From assembly GCA_045539425.1 (NCBI GenBank), contig JAZQFH010000021.1, forward strand, positions 1 through 64,000: a stretch of 64,000 nucleotides of DNA, given 5' to 3'. Position numbers and translations under genes: made by a program. The DNA comes from RUG14871 sp045539425 (lineage in GTDB: Bacteria > Bacillota_I > Bacilli_A > Erysipelotrichales > Erysipelotrichaceae). The notes under the pieces are model-generated. The model was not told the origin of the DNA. It saw nothing but the letters and a program-made list of their open reading frames with translations, and made no database searches. This document shows positions 1-7,821 of this stretch, one piece after another; position 1 is the stretch's first letter; each line of letters opens with the position of its first letter.

Positions 1-76
1 GCCTGATGCTCATCCCGCTTTGCTTGAATTGAAAAATACAACATCTTTCATTTATGGTAAGATGATTATAGTTCAT
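1..76 (-). CDS. IS30-family transposase, N-terminal part (cut by window edge)
   Basis: The reverse strand from 76 reads MNYNHLTINERCCIFQFKQ followed by SGMSIR and then leaves the window. This is the characteristic start of IS30-type transposases (Y-x-H-L-T-x-x-E-R, then an HTH segment with G-x-S-I-R). A strong Shine-Dalgarno AGGAGAGG lies at 80-87, a few bases upstream of the ATG. The protein would cut and join DNA at the element ends through a DDE domain that is outside the window. Only about 25 codons are visible, so whether the gene is intact cannot be judged. The open frame and good RBS suggest a recent copy. Confidence 0.8.
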   Translation of the reverse strand, partial: MNYNHLTINERCCIFQFKQSGMSIR

Positions 77-394
77 AGTCCTCTCCTGTTCTTAATGTTT
101 GTTTGGTCACTTACATTTTAACATTTGAGTCCTATGGACGCGTTTTTTCTGTTGCACTTGTTATGATAAATTATCTTTTCAAAAAACGGAAAATTGGCAT
201 TTTCAGCGTAGTTATGGTATTTTATAGATAGATTCTCTATCCTGTATTCCCGCGACAGTATCTCTGTCAGGGAATGTGTGGAACCATCATCATCAGCAGC
301 CTTATTTCGGGGACAACTCTGAAGAGAGCTGCTTTCTTTGCTGAAATCATCCATATCTGCTTTTGAAAACTGGTTTTTTAGAAATGAGGTATTT
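77..394. other. Intergenic region with probable IS30 end
   Basis: No convincing gene. The IS30-type element should end here, to the right of its transposase start; the stretch at about 143-180 (TTCTGTTGCACTTGTTATG) is a candidate terminal repeat, but the other end is outside the window so the match cannot be tested. The rest is the upstream region of the surface-protein gene that starts at 395; I see no clear promoter for it. Confidence 0.4.
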
Positions 395-3151
395 ATGAAA
401 AGAAGAACAAGTATGATTCTTGGATTCCTGCTGGCTGCTCTTCTGACTGTGAGCCTGCTGTCCATGACAACGCTGGCAGAAGAGAGTGCAGAAACGACAG
501 AGGTCACCGTAGGCGGCGAGGCGACGCATTACAATGGTTATGTTCCATTTAACACATATTTTGAATACAGCAAGTCGCAGACAATTATTCCGGCCTCGTA
601 CCTGACTGCCCTGAATGGTAAGAGCATAACAGGGCTCAGTTATTATGTGATGGAAGGGCCCGGACATACCGTCGACGCAGACATTATTCTGACGGAAACG
701 GAACTCACCAGTCTGACTGAATTTGTCAGCGTTGCTGATTCAGCCGTGGTCTATTCAGATGCTGTGGTCGTTCCGGCATCCGGAGAGATGCATATCACTT
801 TTGATACCCCATTTGACTATTCGGGCGGTAATCTGCTGGTGACGGTATTGAATAATACGGGATCCTATTCATCCGACAGAACATATTTCTATGGTGTTTC
901 AGGCAATGATGCGGGCTCCCTGTTTTCTTACCGCAGTACTTCACCGTATGACAGTTCAGATGCCGGAGATGGAAAACTGACTTCTCCGCCTTTCCTGCCG
1001 GAGATGACCTTCTATGCAGTTGAGCCTCCCACCAGCTATCCTCTATGGATCGGGGATGTACAGGTGACTTCGAACAATAAGGACAATATTCCGGGTGTCA
1101 CCGGAGGTACTGCCGCATATGATCCGGATACTCAGGTTCTTACCATGAACGATGTTACCGGAATAGAGGGCTCCCACGAAAGAGCGAAAATCTATACAGA
1201 AGCGGATCTGACGATTACAGGCAGCTGTGTGATCGATGCATCCGGTGTTGCACGTGGCATCTATACAACCGGTAATCTTGCACTTGACGGTGATATTGAG
1301 ATAACAAATGCGGATGATCTGAGCGTTTATGTCAACGGATCAAAAAACATTATAATCAACGGCGGTACGATCCGGATCTCTTCTGATGAAACCCGCTTTG
1401 GTCTTGTTGGCGGTACGCAGAGCAGATTAACCATCAATGACGGCGATATTACCATTGATTCCTTCGGAAGCGATGACTACGGAAACGGTTACGGGATAAA
1501 TGTTGGCTACTTTTATATGAAGGGAGGCACATTATCTGCCACCGGTTATGGCATCGGTCTGTTTTCTTACTACTTCAACCAGACAGGCGGCAGCATCTAC
1601 GCGGAAGGGCAGCATAAGCAGGGAATCCTCGTGGGGAACGGCAGCAGTCCGGACTTTTATATCAGAGGAAACGTCGAAGCTGTCACGCAGGCGGAAGATA
1701 AACCGGCGATACAGTCCTACCGGTCAACGATCCGCATTCACAGTGATTATCATATTAAGGAGCCTGCAGGTGCAGGTATCATAAACGAGGGTAACGGCCA
1801 GACCATTGTTAACAGAGATCAGACGTACGCAGACCATGTGATCATCACGGAAAAGCCGGTCCCCTATGACCTTTATATTGCCGGGACGCAGGTAAATGCG
1901 GATAACGCCAGGGATCTGACGGTCATCGAAGGTGTGAGTGTGGCAGAGGGTGGCGAAGCCAGTTTTGATCCGGAAACGAATACGCTGACACTGAAAGATG
2001 CCAGTATCGACGGAACGTCTTATTATAACTATGGAAACTATGCGACCATTTCCGTCATGAGCAGTATAGAGACGCTGAATATCAGTTTCAGCGGAACGAA
2101 CACGATTGGATGCGAAGGAAACACGAACGGTCTGGCCAACGCATTGGGCGGCCTGTATACAGCCTTTGTATTTACGGGAGCAGATGATGCTGTTCTGAAC
2201 ATCAACGCCAGAACGACCCCAACTGCGGAAAACGGGGCAGCCCGTGTCGGCAGCATTACGGTAAACAGCGGCACGGTCTGCTGCGTGGCACCGGAGGAGC
2301 AGTATACCGGGAATAATTATCAGAATAATCCTTACGGAATCACGCTGAATGCCACCAGCGGAGATCTGCTTACCGTCAATGGCGGTAAGCTTATCTGCAA
2401 GGGATGGGCACCGGTAGTAGCGGGACCTCTGGAAGGGCGTGTATCTGAAGGTACAGAGCTGCGCGGATCCGCAAACTATGACGGATCCGGGCTTGAGGAT
2501 TATGATTATTCAACCAACGGCTATTATAACGGCTCTTCTAAATTCCAGGGTACATACCGTTATGTTGAGGCAACACCTCTCAACTACTATCCGTTCATCG
2601 ATACTGATGAATCGTTAGGTGCAACGACCTACAAAGCGATCTGCTGGGCATACGAGAATGGCATTGTCAAAGGCACGGATGCTACACATTATTCTCCGAA
2701 TGCCCCGTGCTCCAGAGCCAACCTGACGGTCATGTTGTGGAGACTGGTCGGCAAACCGGAATTTGATGCGGGAGATAATCCGTTCAGTGATGTCAGCCCG
2801 TCTTTAGGTAATACAACTTATAAATCCATTCTGTGGGCCTATCAGGAAGGGATTATCAAGGGATATAATGACGGAACATTCCGGCCGGATGATCCGACGA
2901 GCCGTGCCAATATGGCAGTCATGTTATGGAGACTGGCGGGCAAGCCGGCTGTGACGATTACGGAATGCCCGTTCACCGATGTGGATCCTTCCATGGGCAA
3001 CACTACTTACAAAGCGATCCTGTGGGCATACAGTGTGAAGCTGACAAAGGGTACGACGGAAACGACATTCTCGCCGAATGATCAGTGCACCAGAGCACAG
3101 CTTGCGGTATTCCTTTACCGGATGAACGGTATGCACGGGTACATTCACTAA
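395..3151 (+). CDS. Secreted surface protein with repeated beta-rich modules and three C-terminal SLH repeats
   Basis: The 918-residue product begins with a signal peptide (MKRRTSMILGF... ending near TTLAEE), which favours the ATG at 395 (GAGGT upstream) over an in-frame start 57 bases earlier. Residues about 40-205 form a beta-rich domain. Two related modules follow, each opening with LYI-G/A-x-QV and a YDP/FDPxTxxLT motif and continuing into beta-helix-like repeats rich in NGG. The last ~190 residues are three SLH repeats (WAYENGIVKG, SRANLTVML, TRAQLAVFLY), which bind cell-wall polysaccharide. Ligand unknown; adhesion or glycan binding is an inference. First of four SLH genes in tandem. 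A terminator follows directly. Confidence 0.85.
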   Translation: MKRRTSMILGFLLAALLTVSLLSMTTLAEESAETTEVTVGGEATHYNGYVPFNTYFEYSKSQTIIPASYLTALNGKSITGLSYYVMEGPGHTVDADIILTETELTSLTEFVSVADSAVVYSDAVVVPASGEMHITFDTPFDYSGGNLLVTVLNNTGSYSSDRTYFYGVSGNDAGSLFSYRSTSPYDSSDAGDGKLTSPPFLPEMTFYAVEPPTSYPLWIGDVQVTSNNKDNIPGVTGGTAAYDPDTQVLTMNDVTGIEGSHERAKIYTEADLTITGSCVIDASGVARGIYTTGNLALDGDIEITNADDLSVYVNGSKNIIINGGTIRISSDETRFGLVGGTQSRLTINDGDITIDSFGSDDYGNGYGINVGYFYMKGGTLSATGYGIGLFSYYFNQTGGSIYAEGQHKQGILVGNGSSPDFYIRGNVEAVTQAEDKPAIQSYRSTIRIHSDYHIKEPAGAGIINEGNGQTIVNRDQTYADHVIITEKPVPYDLYIAGTQVNADNARDLTVIEGVSVAEGGEASFDPETNTLTLKDASIDGTSYYNYGNYATISVMSSIETLNISFSGTNTIGCEGNTNGLANALGGLYTAFVFTGADDAVLNINARTTPTAENGAARVGSITVNSGTVCCVAPEEQYTGNNYQNNPYGITLNATSGDLLTVNGGKLICKGWAPVVAGPLEGRVSEGTELRGSANYDGSGLEDYDYSTNGYYNGSSKFQGTYRYVEATPLNYYPFIDTDESLGATTYKAICWAYENGIVKGTDATHYSPNAPCSRANLTVMLWRLVGKPEFDAGDNPFSDVSPSLGNTTYKSILWAYQEGIIKGYNDGTFRPDDPTSRANMAVMLWRLAGKPAVTITECPFTDVDPSMGNTTYKAILWAYSVKLTKGTTETTFSPNDQCTRAQLAVFLYRMNGMHGYIH

Positions 3152-3178
3152 AGCGGACAGATCATGATTTGAAATCAT

Positions 3179-3209
3179 AGAGCACGTTTCAGATACGTGC
3201 TCTTTTCTG
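3179..3209 (+). terminator. Rho-independent terminator
   Basis: Perfect 9-bp stem AGAGCACGT / ACGTGCTCT with a 7-nt loop, followed by TTTCTGT. It lies 28 bases after the stop codon of the first SLH protein gene. Confidence 0.8.
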
Positions 3210-3493
3210 TGGATCTGTTAAATAAAATGTGGGTTTTGTTTTTCTACCCACATTTAATTTAACGCCCCTTTTCTGTATGATTCACAGTTTCTGCATACTT
3301 CCGTATGGAATTAACAGTCACATAACTTCGTATTTGTAATGACTCCGGCGTTGTGACAGAAGCGGAAGACATTTAGTTCAATGTTCCTGAATACTTCATC
3401 GATGACTAAAAAAGTAGAATAGAAGTAGAAGTAACCGGCTTTTTCCTTCGGCAGAAAAGCGTATGAATTCAGAAATATAATGAATCAAACAGG
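3210..3493. other. Intergenic region with a second perfect hairpin
   Basis: No gene seen. At 3225-3255 there is a perfect 10-bp inverted repeat (AAATGTGGGT / ACCCACATTT, 11-nt loop) without a T-tract on the plus strand; its role is unclear. A TATAAT at 3476-3481 has no partner -35. Confidence 0.5.
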
Positions 3494-3502
3494 TGATACA
3501 AT
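3494..3502 (+). promoter_or_regulatory. Candidate extended -10 promoter (TGATACAAT)
   Basis: TGATACAAT lies 35 bases upstream of the ATG at 3538. The same TGnTACAAT string is found upstream of the next two SLH genes (5604-5612 and 7762-7770) at comparable distance, which supports a shared promoter type with a weak -35. Confidence 0.5.
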
Positions 3503-3537
3503 AGTGATAGTAAAAGAATGCAGAGGGGGAATCTGTC

Positions 3538-5502
3538 ATGAAAAGAATCATGCGAAAATGTCTGATGGGGCTGAGTCTAATCTTTCTGATGTTACAGGCG
3601 ACAGTGCTGCCGCTGAGTGCATCCACCTATTCGGAAGACATCTCTAATATCAGCTTTACGTTTACGGATCTCAGAAGCGGGAAAAAGGAAACGTTTCAGG
3701 GAAAGAGCGGCAAGCCGGCAATCGTGGTTTTCGGCGGTGTGGGAAGCTGCTATAACACGATTGATGCCATCAGCAGCATGTCCCAGTTTTCCAGCAGCAT
3801 CAATGCGGGAAATCTGCGTGTCTACGTAATTGATATTGTAAATAATACGACCTCTACCATCACAGATTGCGTCAAAGAGCAGAACCTAAACGAAAAAGTC
3901 TACGTGACAAATCTAGGTTCGATGAGTTCCGATGCGCTCTACACGCGCGTGATTAATGTATTGAAGATCAACGGCGGTTTCACCATGCCGTTAATTGCCT
4001 ATATCGATGCAAACGGAAAAATACTTGAAGCCACAATGGCATACTCTTCGGCAAACACCATCAAAAAGAAAGCGCAGAGTATCGGAATTGCGGCGGACGG
4101 CAGTGAGAATCTCTTCACGCTGCGCATCAAAGCCAAAGGGATGCAGAGTGAAGCCAGAAAACAGCTGGAGATGATCAACAGCTTCCGTACGGGCAATGAT
4201 GCCTGGTACTGGAATGAAGACAATACGACGAAGACGGAGATGAAAGATCTTTCCGCTTTGACATACGACTATGATCTTGAGAAGGTGGCTCTGCAAAGGG
4301 CGTTTGAGCTTGCCATGCATTACGGACATGACAGACCGGACGGAACCATGTTCTGGGATGCCTATGATGAGATGGGATATCAGTGGTATACCGTCAGCGA
4401 GAATATCGCGGCAGGCTTTGATGACTCCCAGGGTGTTTTTGGAGCGTGGCGCGAGGATGATGAACCTTATGAGGGACAGGGGCATCGCCGTAACATGCTG
4501 AATCCGGATGTAACGGCATTCGCTGCCGCAGCCGTCTACTTTAACGGAGTATGTTTCTGGGTGGAGGAATTTGCCAGCCCGGTGAATAATGCACAGAAGA
4601 GTGACCCTTTAGATACAGAAGCCATCCGGGAAATCACCATGGATAAAAAATACGTGCAGAAATGGGATATTACCTGTGCGAAGGATTCTTTGAAAATGAT
4701 GGAAAGCATGGATCTTTCTAAAGAGGTATCGCTTTTATTGACGTATGATCCGAATCTCTGGGGAATTGAACAGGCGGAAGTGATCAATGATATCACCTGG
4801 AAGATCGAATCCGGAAGCAGTTTTGCGACGCTTTCCGGTAATAAACTCACCGGAAAGGCGGAAGGGGAAGTGACGCTCAAGGGTACTGTTCCGGATAAGA
4901 GTGAAGTGACGCTTACGATTACCATTACGCCGCCGGATAATCCGTTCACCGATGTGAATCAGGAGATGGGCAATACGACATTCAAGGCAATCTTATGGGC
5001 GTATGCCAACGGCATCGTCAAGGGAACAAGCGAAACGACATATTCTCCGGATGACCCGTGCACGCGGGCACAGCTCTGCGTCATGTTATGGCGCTTGATG
5101 GGGAAGCCGGCAGTCAATACGACTGACAACCCGTTTACGGATGTCACAACGGAACTTGGCAATACCACCTATAAAGCCATTCTTTGGGCATATCAGAAAG
5201 GTATTGTCAAGGGAAAGGGCGAAGGCATCTTTGATCCGGAAGGAAATACCACGCGGGCAAACATGGCCGTCATGTTATGGAGACTGGCAGGCAAACCTGC
5301 AGTCAGTACGGAAAGCTGTCCGTTTGAGGATGTGAGCGCGGAGCTTGGCAATACGACATATAAGTCCATTCTCTGGGCGTACGGTGTCAAATTGACCAAA
5401 GGGACGGATGAGACGCACTTCAGTCCGGAGGTGGAATGCACCCGTGCTCAGCTGGCTGTCTTCCTTTACCGGCTGAATAATCTGTACGGATATAAGAAAT
5501 AG
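3538..5502 (+). CDS. Secreted thioredoxin-like / CAP-domain protein with three SLH repeats
   Basis: 654 residues with a signal peptide (MKRIMRKCLMGLSLIFLMLQ..., cleavage near LSAS). Residues about 35-190 look like a redoxin/AhpC-type thioredoxin fold (FTFTDLRSGKK, PAIVVFGGVGSCYNT) but with one cysteine and no CxxC, so disulfide exchange is doubtful. Residues about 205-345 are a CAP/SCP domain (FELAMHYGHDRPDG, SENIAAG, GHRRNMLNPD); the retained histidines and glutamates fit bacterial CAP proteins. Residues ~460-650 are three SLH repeats. SD AGGGGG precedes the ATG. Wall-anchored exoprotein; CAP domain substrate unknown. The redoxin assignment is less sure than CAP and SLH. Confidence 0.82.
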   Translation: MKRIMRKCLMGLSLIFLMLQATVLPLSASTYSEDISNISFTFTDLRSGKKETFQGKSGKPAIVVFGGVGSCYNTIDAISSMSQFSSSINAGNLRVYVIDIVNNTTSTITDCVKEQNLNEKVYVTNLGSMSSDALYTRVINVLKINGGFTMPLIAYIDANGKILEATMAYSSANTIKKKAQSIGIAADGSENLFTLRIKAKGMQSEARKQLEMINSFRTGNDAWYWNEDNTTKTEMKDLSALTYDYDLEKVALQRAFELAMHYGHDRPDGTMFWDAYDEMGYQWYTVSENIAAGFDDSQGVFGAWREDDEPYEGQGHRRNMLNPDVTAFAAAAVYFNGVCFWVEEFASPVNNAQKSDPLDTEAIREITMDKKYVQKWDITCAKDSLKMMESMDLSKEVSLLLTYDPNLWGIEQAEVINDITWKIESGSSFATLSGNKLTGKAEGEVTLKGTVPDKSEVTLTITITPPDNPFTDVNQEMGNTTFKAILWAYANGIVKGTSETTYSPDDPCTRAQLCVMLWRLMGKPAVNTTDNPFTDVTTELGNTTYKAILWAYQKGIVKGKGEGIFDPEGNTTRANMAVMLWRLAGKPAVSTESCPFEDVSAELGNTTYKSILWAYGVKLTKGTDETHFSPEVECTRAQLAVFLYRLNNLYGYKK

Positions 5503-5603
5503 GATAATCGATGCCAAAGCGGACTTTGAGAATGTGTTTTCGGACTGCTTTCGCGTATAATAACAGTTATTTCATCAAATCATGTTTACCTGAATCCGGG
5601 AAA

Positions 5604-5612
5604 TGATACAAT
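5604..5612 (+). promoter_or_regulatory. Candidate extended -10 promoter (TGATACAAT)
   Basis: TGATACAAT with a weak TTTACC 16 bases upstream of the hexamer; 65 bases before the ATG at 5678. Shared with the neighbouring SLH genes. Confidence 0.5.
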
Positions 5613-5677
5613 AAAAAGAGACTATTCCGGAGGTTCATCTGCCGGAAAAAAGATAATAATCAAAGAGGAGATTCATT

Positions 5678-7483
5678 ATGAAAAAACTGACTACAGTACT
5701 GCTGGTTTTTCTGATGATGCTGAATTATGCGGGTGCAGTTTCCGCAGAAGAAGATCACGGGATCACTGACCATGTTGCGAATCCGTTCAGTGATGTGACA
5801 AAGGATCTCGGCAACACCACCTACAAAGCCATTTTATGGGCGTATGAGACAGGAATCGTGAAAGGAACAAGCGATACAACGTATTCCCCGACAGATCACT
5901 GCACGCGTGCCCAGTTATGCGTTATGTTATGGCGCCTAAAGGGCAAACCGGCTGTGGATGTGACGGATAATCCGTTCCCGGATGTCTCAGCGGAATTAGG
6001 CAATACAACTTACAAAGCGATTCTCTGGGCTTACAAACAGGGAATTGTAAAGGGAAATCCGGACGGTACCTTTAATCCGTCAGGGGACACGACACGTGCC
6101 AACATGGCCGTCATGTTATGGCGTACGGCAGGGAAGCCGGCTGTGACTGCGGAATCAAGTCCGTTTGAGGATGTAAGCGAGGAACTTGGCAATACGACAT
6201 ACAAGTCCATCTTGTGGGCGTATGATGTGAAACTGACAAAGGGAACAGATGATACACATTTCTCGCCAGGCGATGCATGCACCAGAGCGCAGTTAGCGGT
6301 GTTCTTATACCGTTTAAACAGACTCTATCATTACATCACACCAGAAGAACCGAGTCCGGAACCGGTTCAGGTCAGTATTGATGTATTCTGGACGAAGAGT
6401 CAGGCGGCTTTCTACAGCGCGGAACTGAAGGAATTCGCCAAAAAGCATCCGGAATATCAGATTACCTTTAATGAGACGGTTTCCTCGGAAAACAAAAGTG
6501 CATACCGGGAATTTGTCGAGAATGGACAGAAGATGCTGGATCTTTACCTGCTTTCCTATGATGAGCTGGAACTCTGCGTAAAAGGCGGATTTTTGGCCAA
6601 ACTTGGCAATGCCGGAAAGAATGCCGTAGCGGCACAGAACAATCCGGGAGTGGCGAAAGCAGCCGAGTATAACGGAGAGATGTATGCCATTCCGGTGGAA
6701 GTCAACAACGGCTATCTGCTGTTCTACGACAGATCGGTTGTCAGCGACGAACATGCCAAAGACCTCTGGGCCATTCTGGATGACTGCAGAAACAGGGGTA
6801 CTTTGTTCGCCATGGACGTTTATAACGGCTGGTATCTTGCCTCTCTCTTCTTCGGAGCAGGATGCGTTTCCAAGTGGGATGCGGATAATAAACTGGTGGA
6901 AGATACCTGGAATTCGGAAAACGGACTAGTGGCTGCGAAAGCTGTCGCAAAACTGATGAATGATTCTGCTTTCTTCACTGACCCAAGTCCTTACAGCGGA
7001 GTATCTGCCTTTATCTGCGGTACATGGATGCTTGAGCAGGCAAAAGATGTCTATGGAGATAATCTCGCTACGGCGGAACTGCCTTCGGTAACCATGGATG
7101 GCAAAACGTTCCATCTCGGCGGATTTACGGGAGTGAATCTCGTCGGAGTCAAGCCGCAAAGCGACAGCACAAAGGCACAGGTTCTCTCCGAATTGCAGAT
7201 CTATCTGGCCTCGGAAGAAGTACAGAAGAGACACTGCCAACAGGTTTCCTATTACGGTCCAACCAATAAAAAGGTGATCGCATCCGTACAGGATCCGTCT
7301 GTCCGTGCTTTAGCTGCTCAGGCAGTCTACGGAACACCGCAGGGAGCAATCAATAACTCATGGTGGGATGTTTCCGCTAACATTACCCGTAGTATTCGTG
7401 ATTTGGACGGCAATCCGACGGATGAAGAGCTGCAGGATATTCTTGCAAATTATGAGAGCAGCATCCGGATGCTCGGTGAATAA
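5678..7483 (+). CDS. SLH-anchored extracellular solute-binding protein (family 1 type)
   Basis: 601 residues. Signal peptide MKKLTTVLLVFLMML... (cleavage near VSAEE) with no lipobox cysteine. Three SLH repeats occupy residues ~36-222, then a PEEPSPEP linker, then a family 1 solute-binding domain (VDVFWTKS-like start, EFAKKHPEYQITF, LYLLSYDELELC, AIPVEVNNGYLLFYDRS, FICGTWMLE). Binding proteins of this kind usually deliver sugars to ABC importers, but they are normally lipid-anchored; here the SLH part would hold it on wall polymer. No ABC transporter lies beside it. The SLH part is almost identical to that of the gene at 7822, so the pair probably arose by duplication. SD GAGGAG upstream. Confidence 0.85.
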   Translation: MKKLTTVLLVFLMMLNYAGAVSAEEDHGITDHVANPFSDVTKDLGNTTYKAILWAYETGIVKGTSDTTYSPTDHCTRAQLCVMLWRLKGKPAVDVTDNPFPDVSAELGNTTYKAILWAYKQGIVKGNPDGTFNPSGDTTRANMAVMLWRTAGKPAVTAESSPFEDVSEELGNTTYKSILWAYDVKLTKGTDDTHFSPGDACTRAQLAVFLYRLNRLYHYITPEEPSPEPVQVSIDVFWTKSQAAFYSAELKEFAKKHPEYQITFNETVSSENKSAYREFVENGQKMLDLYLLSYDELELCVKGGFLAKLGNAGKNAVAAQNNPGVAKAAEYNGEMYAIPVEVNNGYLLFYDRSVVSDEHAKDLWAILDDCRNRGTLFAMDVYNGWYLASLFFGAGCVSKWDADNKLVEDTWNSENGLVAAKAVAKLMNDSAFFTDPSPYSGVSAFICGTWMLEQAKDVYGDNLATAELPSVTMDGKTFHLGGFTGVNLVGVKPQSDSTKAQVLSELQIYLASEEVQKRHCQQVSYYGPTNKKVIASVQDPSVRALAAQAVYGTPQGAINNSWWDVSANITRSIRDLDGNPTDEELQDILANYESSIRMLGE

Positions 7484-7491
7484 GCTACAAC

Positions 7492-7516
7492 AGGGAAACC
7501 TTGCGTTTCCCTTTTT
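7492..7516 (+). terminator. Rho-independent terminator
   Basis: 8-bp stem AGGGAAAC / GTTTCCCT with a 5-nt loop, then TTTT, 8 bases after the stop codon of the solute-binding protein gene. Confidence 0.8.
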
Positions 7517-7532
7517 AAAGAAAGGAAGTTAT

Positions 7533-7673
7533 ATGAAACAGATGATTCAGAAAAGCCTGCGCATCCTACTCAGTGTACTGATGCTATTGCAGGCGGAAGA
7601 TGACTGGTTAATCAACAGCGTATCAATTGACCCGGTTGATCGTCTGAACAATCTGTTCCATTATCTGCCATAA
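7533..7673 (+). pseudogene. Collapsed SLH-protein gene: signal peptide joined to C-terminal tail
   Basis: A 46-codon ORF with a good SD (AAGGAAG) starts MKQMIQKSLRILLSVLML, which matches the signal peptides of the neighbouring SLH genes. It then runs AEDDW..., close to the mature start of its neighbours (AEEDHGITD, AEEDTGITD), and ends RLNNLFHYLP, close to the end of the last SLH repeat in its neighbours (RLNNLYGYKK, RLNRLYHYI). The simplest reading is a large in-frame deletion in a fifth family member. It still has a strong terminator. A functional short secreted peptide cannot be ruled out. Confidence 0.6.
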
Positions 7674-7682
7674 AAATAATTC

Positions 7683-7710
7683 AGCTGCACAGCGATGTGC
7701 AGCTTTTTTT
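7683..7710 (+). terminator. Rho-independent terminator
   Basis: Perfect 9-bp stem AGCTGCACA / TGTGCAGCT around GCGA, followed by TTTTTT. Confidence 0.9.
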
Positions 7711-7761
7711 GCGCAATGAAGAGCATTTTATGCAAAAGCCGCTAAGCGATGGTCTTACCGG

Positions 7762-7770
7762 TGTTACAAT
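7762..7770 (+). promoter_or_regulatory. Candidate extended -10 promoter (TGTTACAAT)
   Basis: TGTTACAAT, 51 bases before the ATG at 7822; third copy of the TGnTACAAT string in this gene cluster. No clear -35. Confidence 0.5.
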
Positions 7771-7821
7771 ATAGATTAGATATTCAGATTTCATCCGAAA
7801 TCAGACAACAGAGGTTTTATC

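Noticed and set aside
338..394. Upstream start for the first SLH protein
   Set aside because: It would add 19 residues in front of a clean signal peptide and has no SD, whereas GAGGT stands before the ATG at 395.
118..667. Minus-strand open frames of 129 and 106 codons over the start of the first SLH gene
   Set aside because: They lie opposite the signal peptide and promoter region of a well-supported gene, have no SD and no recognisable motifs.
3225..3255. Perfect hairpin taken as a second terminator
   Set aside because: No T-tract after it on either strand that would support termination; left as an unexplained inverted repeat.
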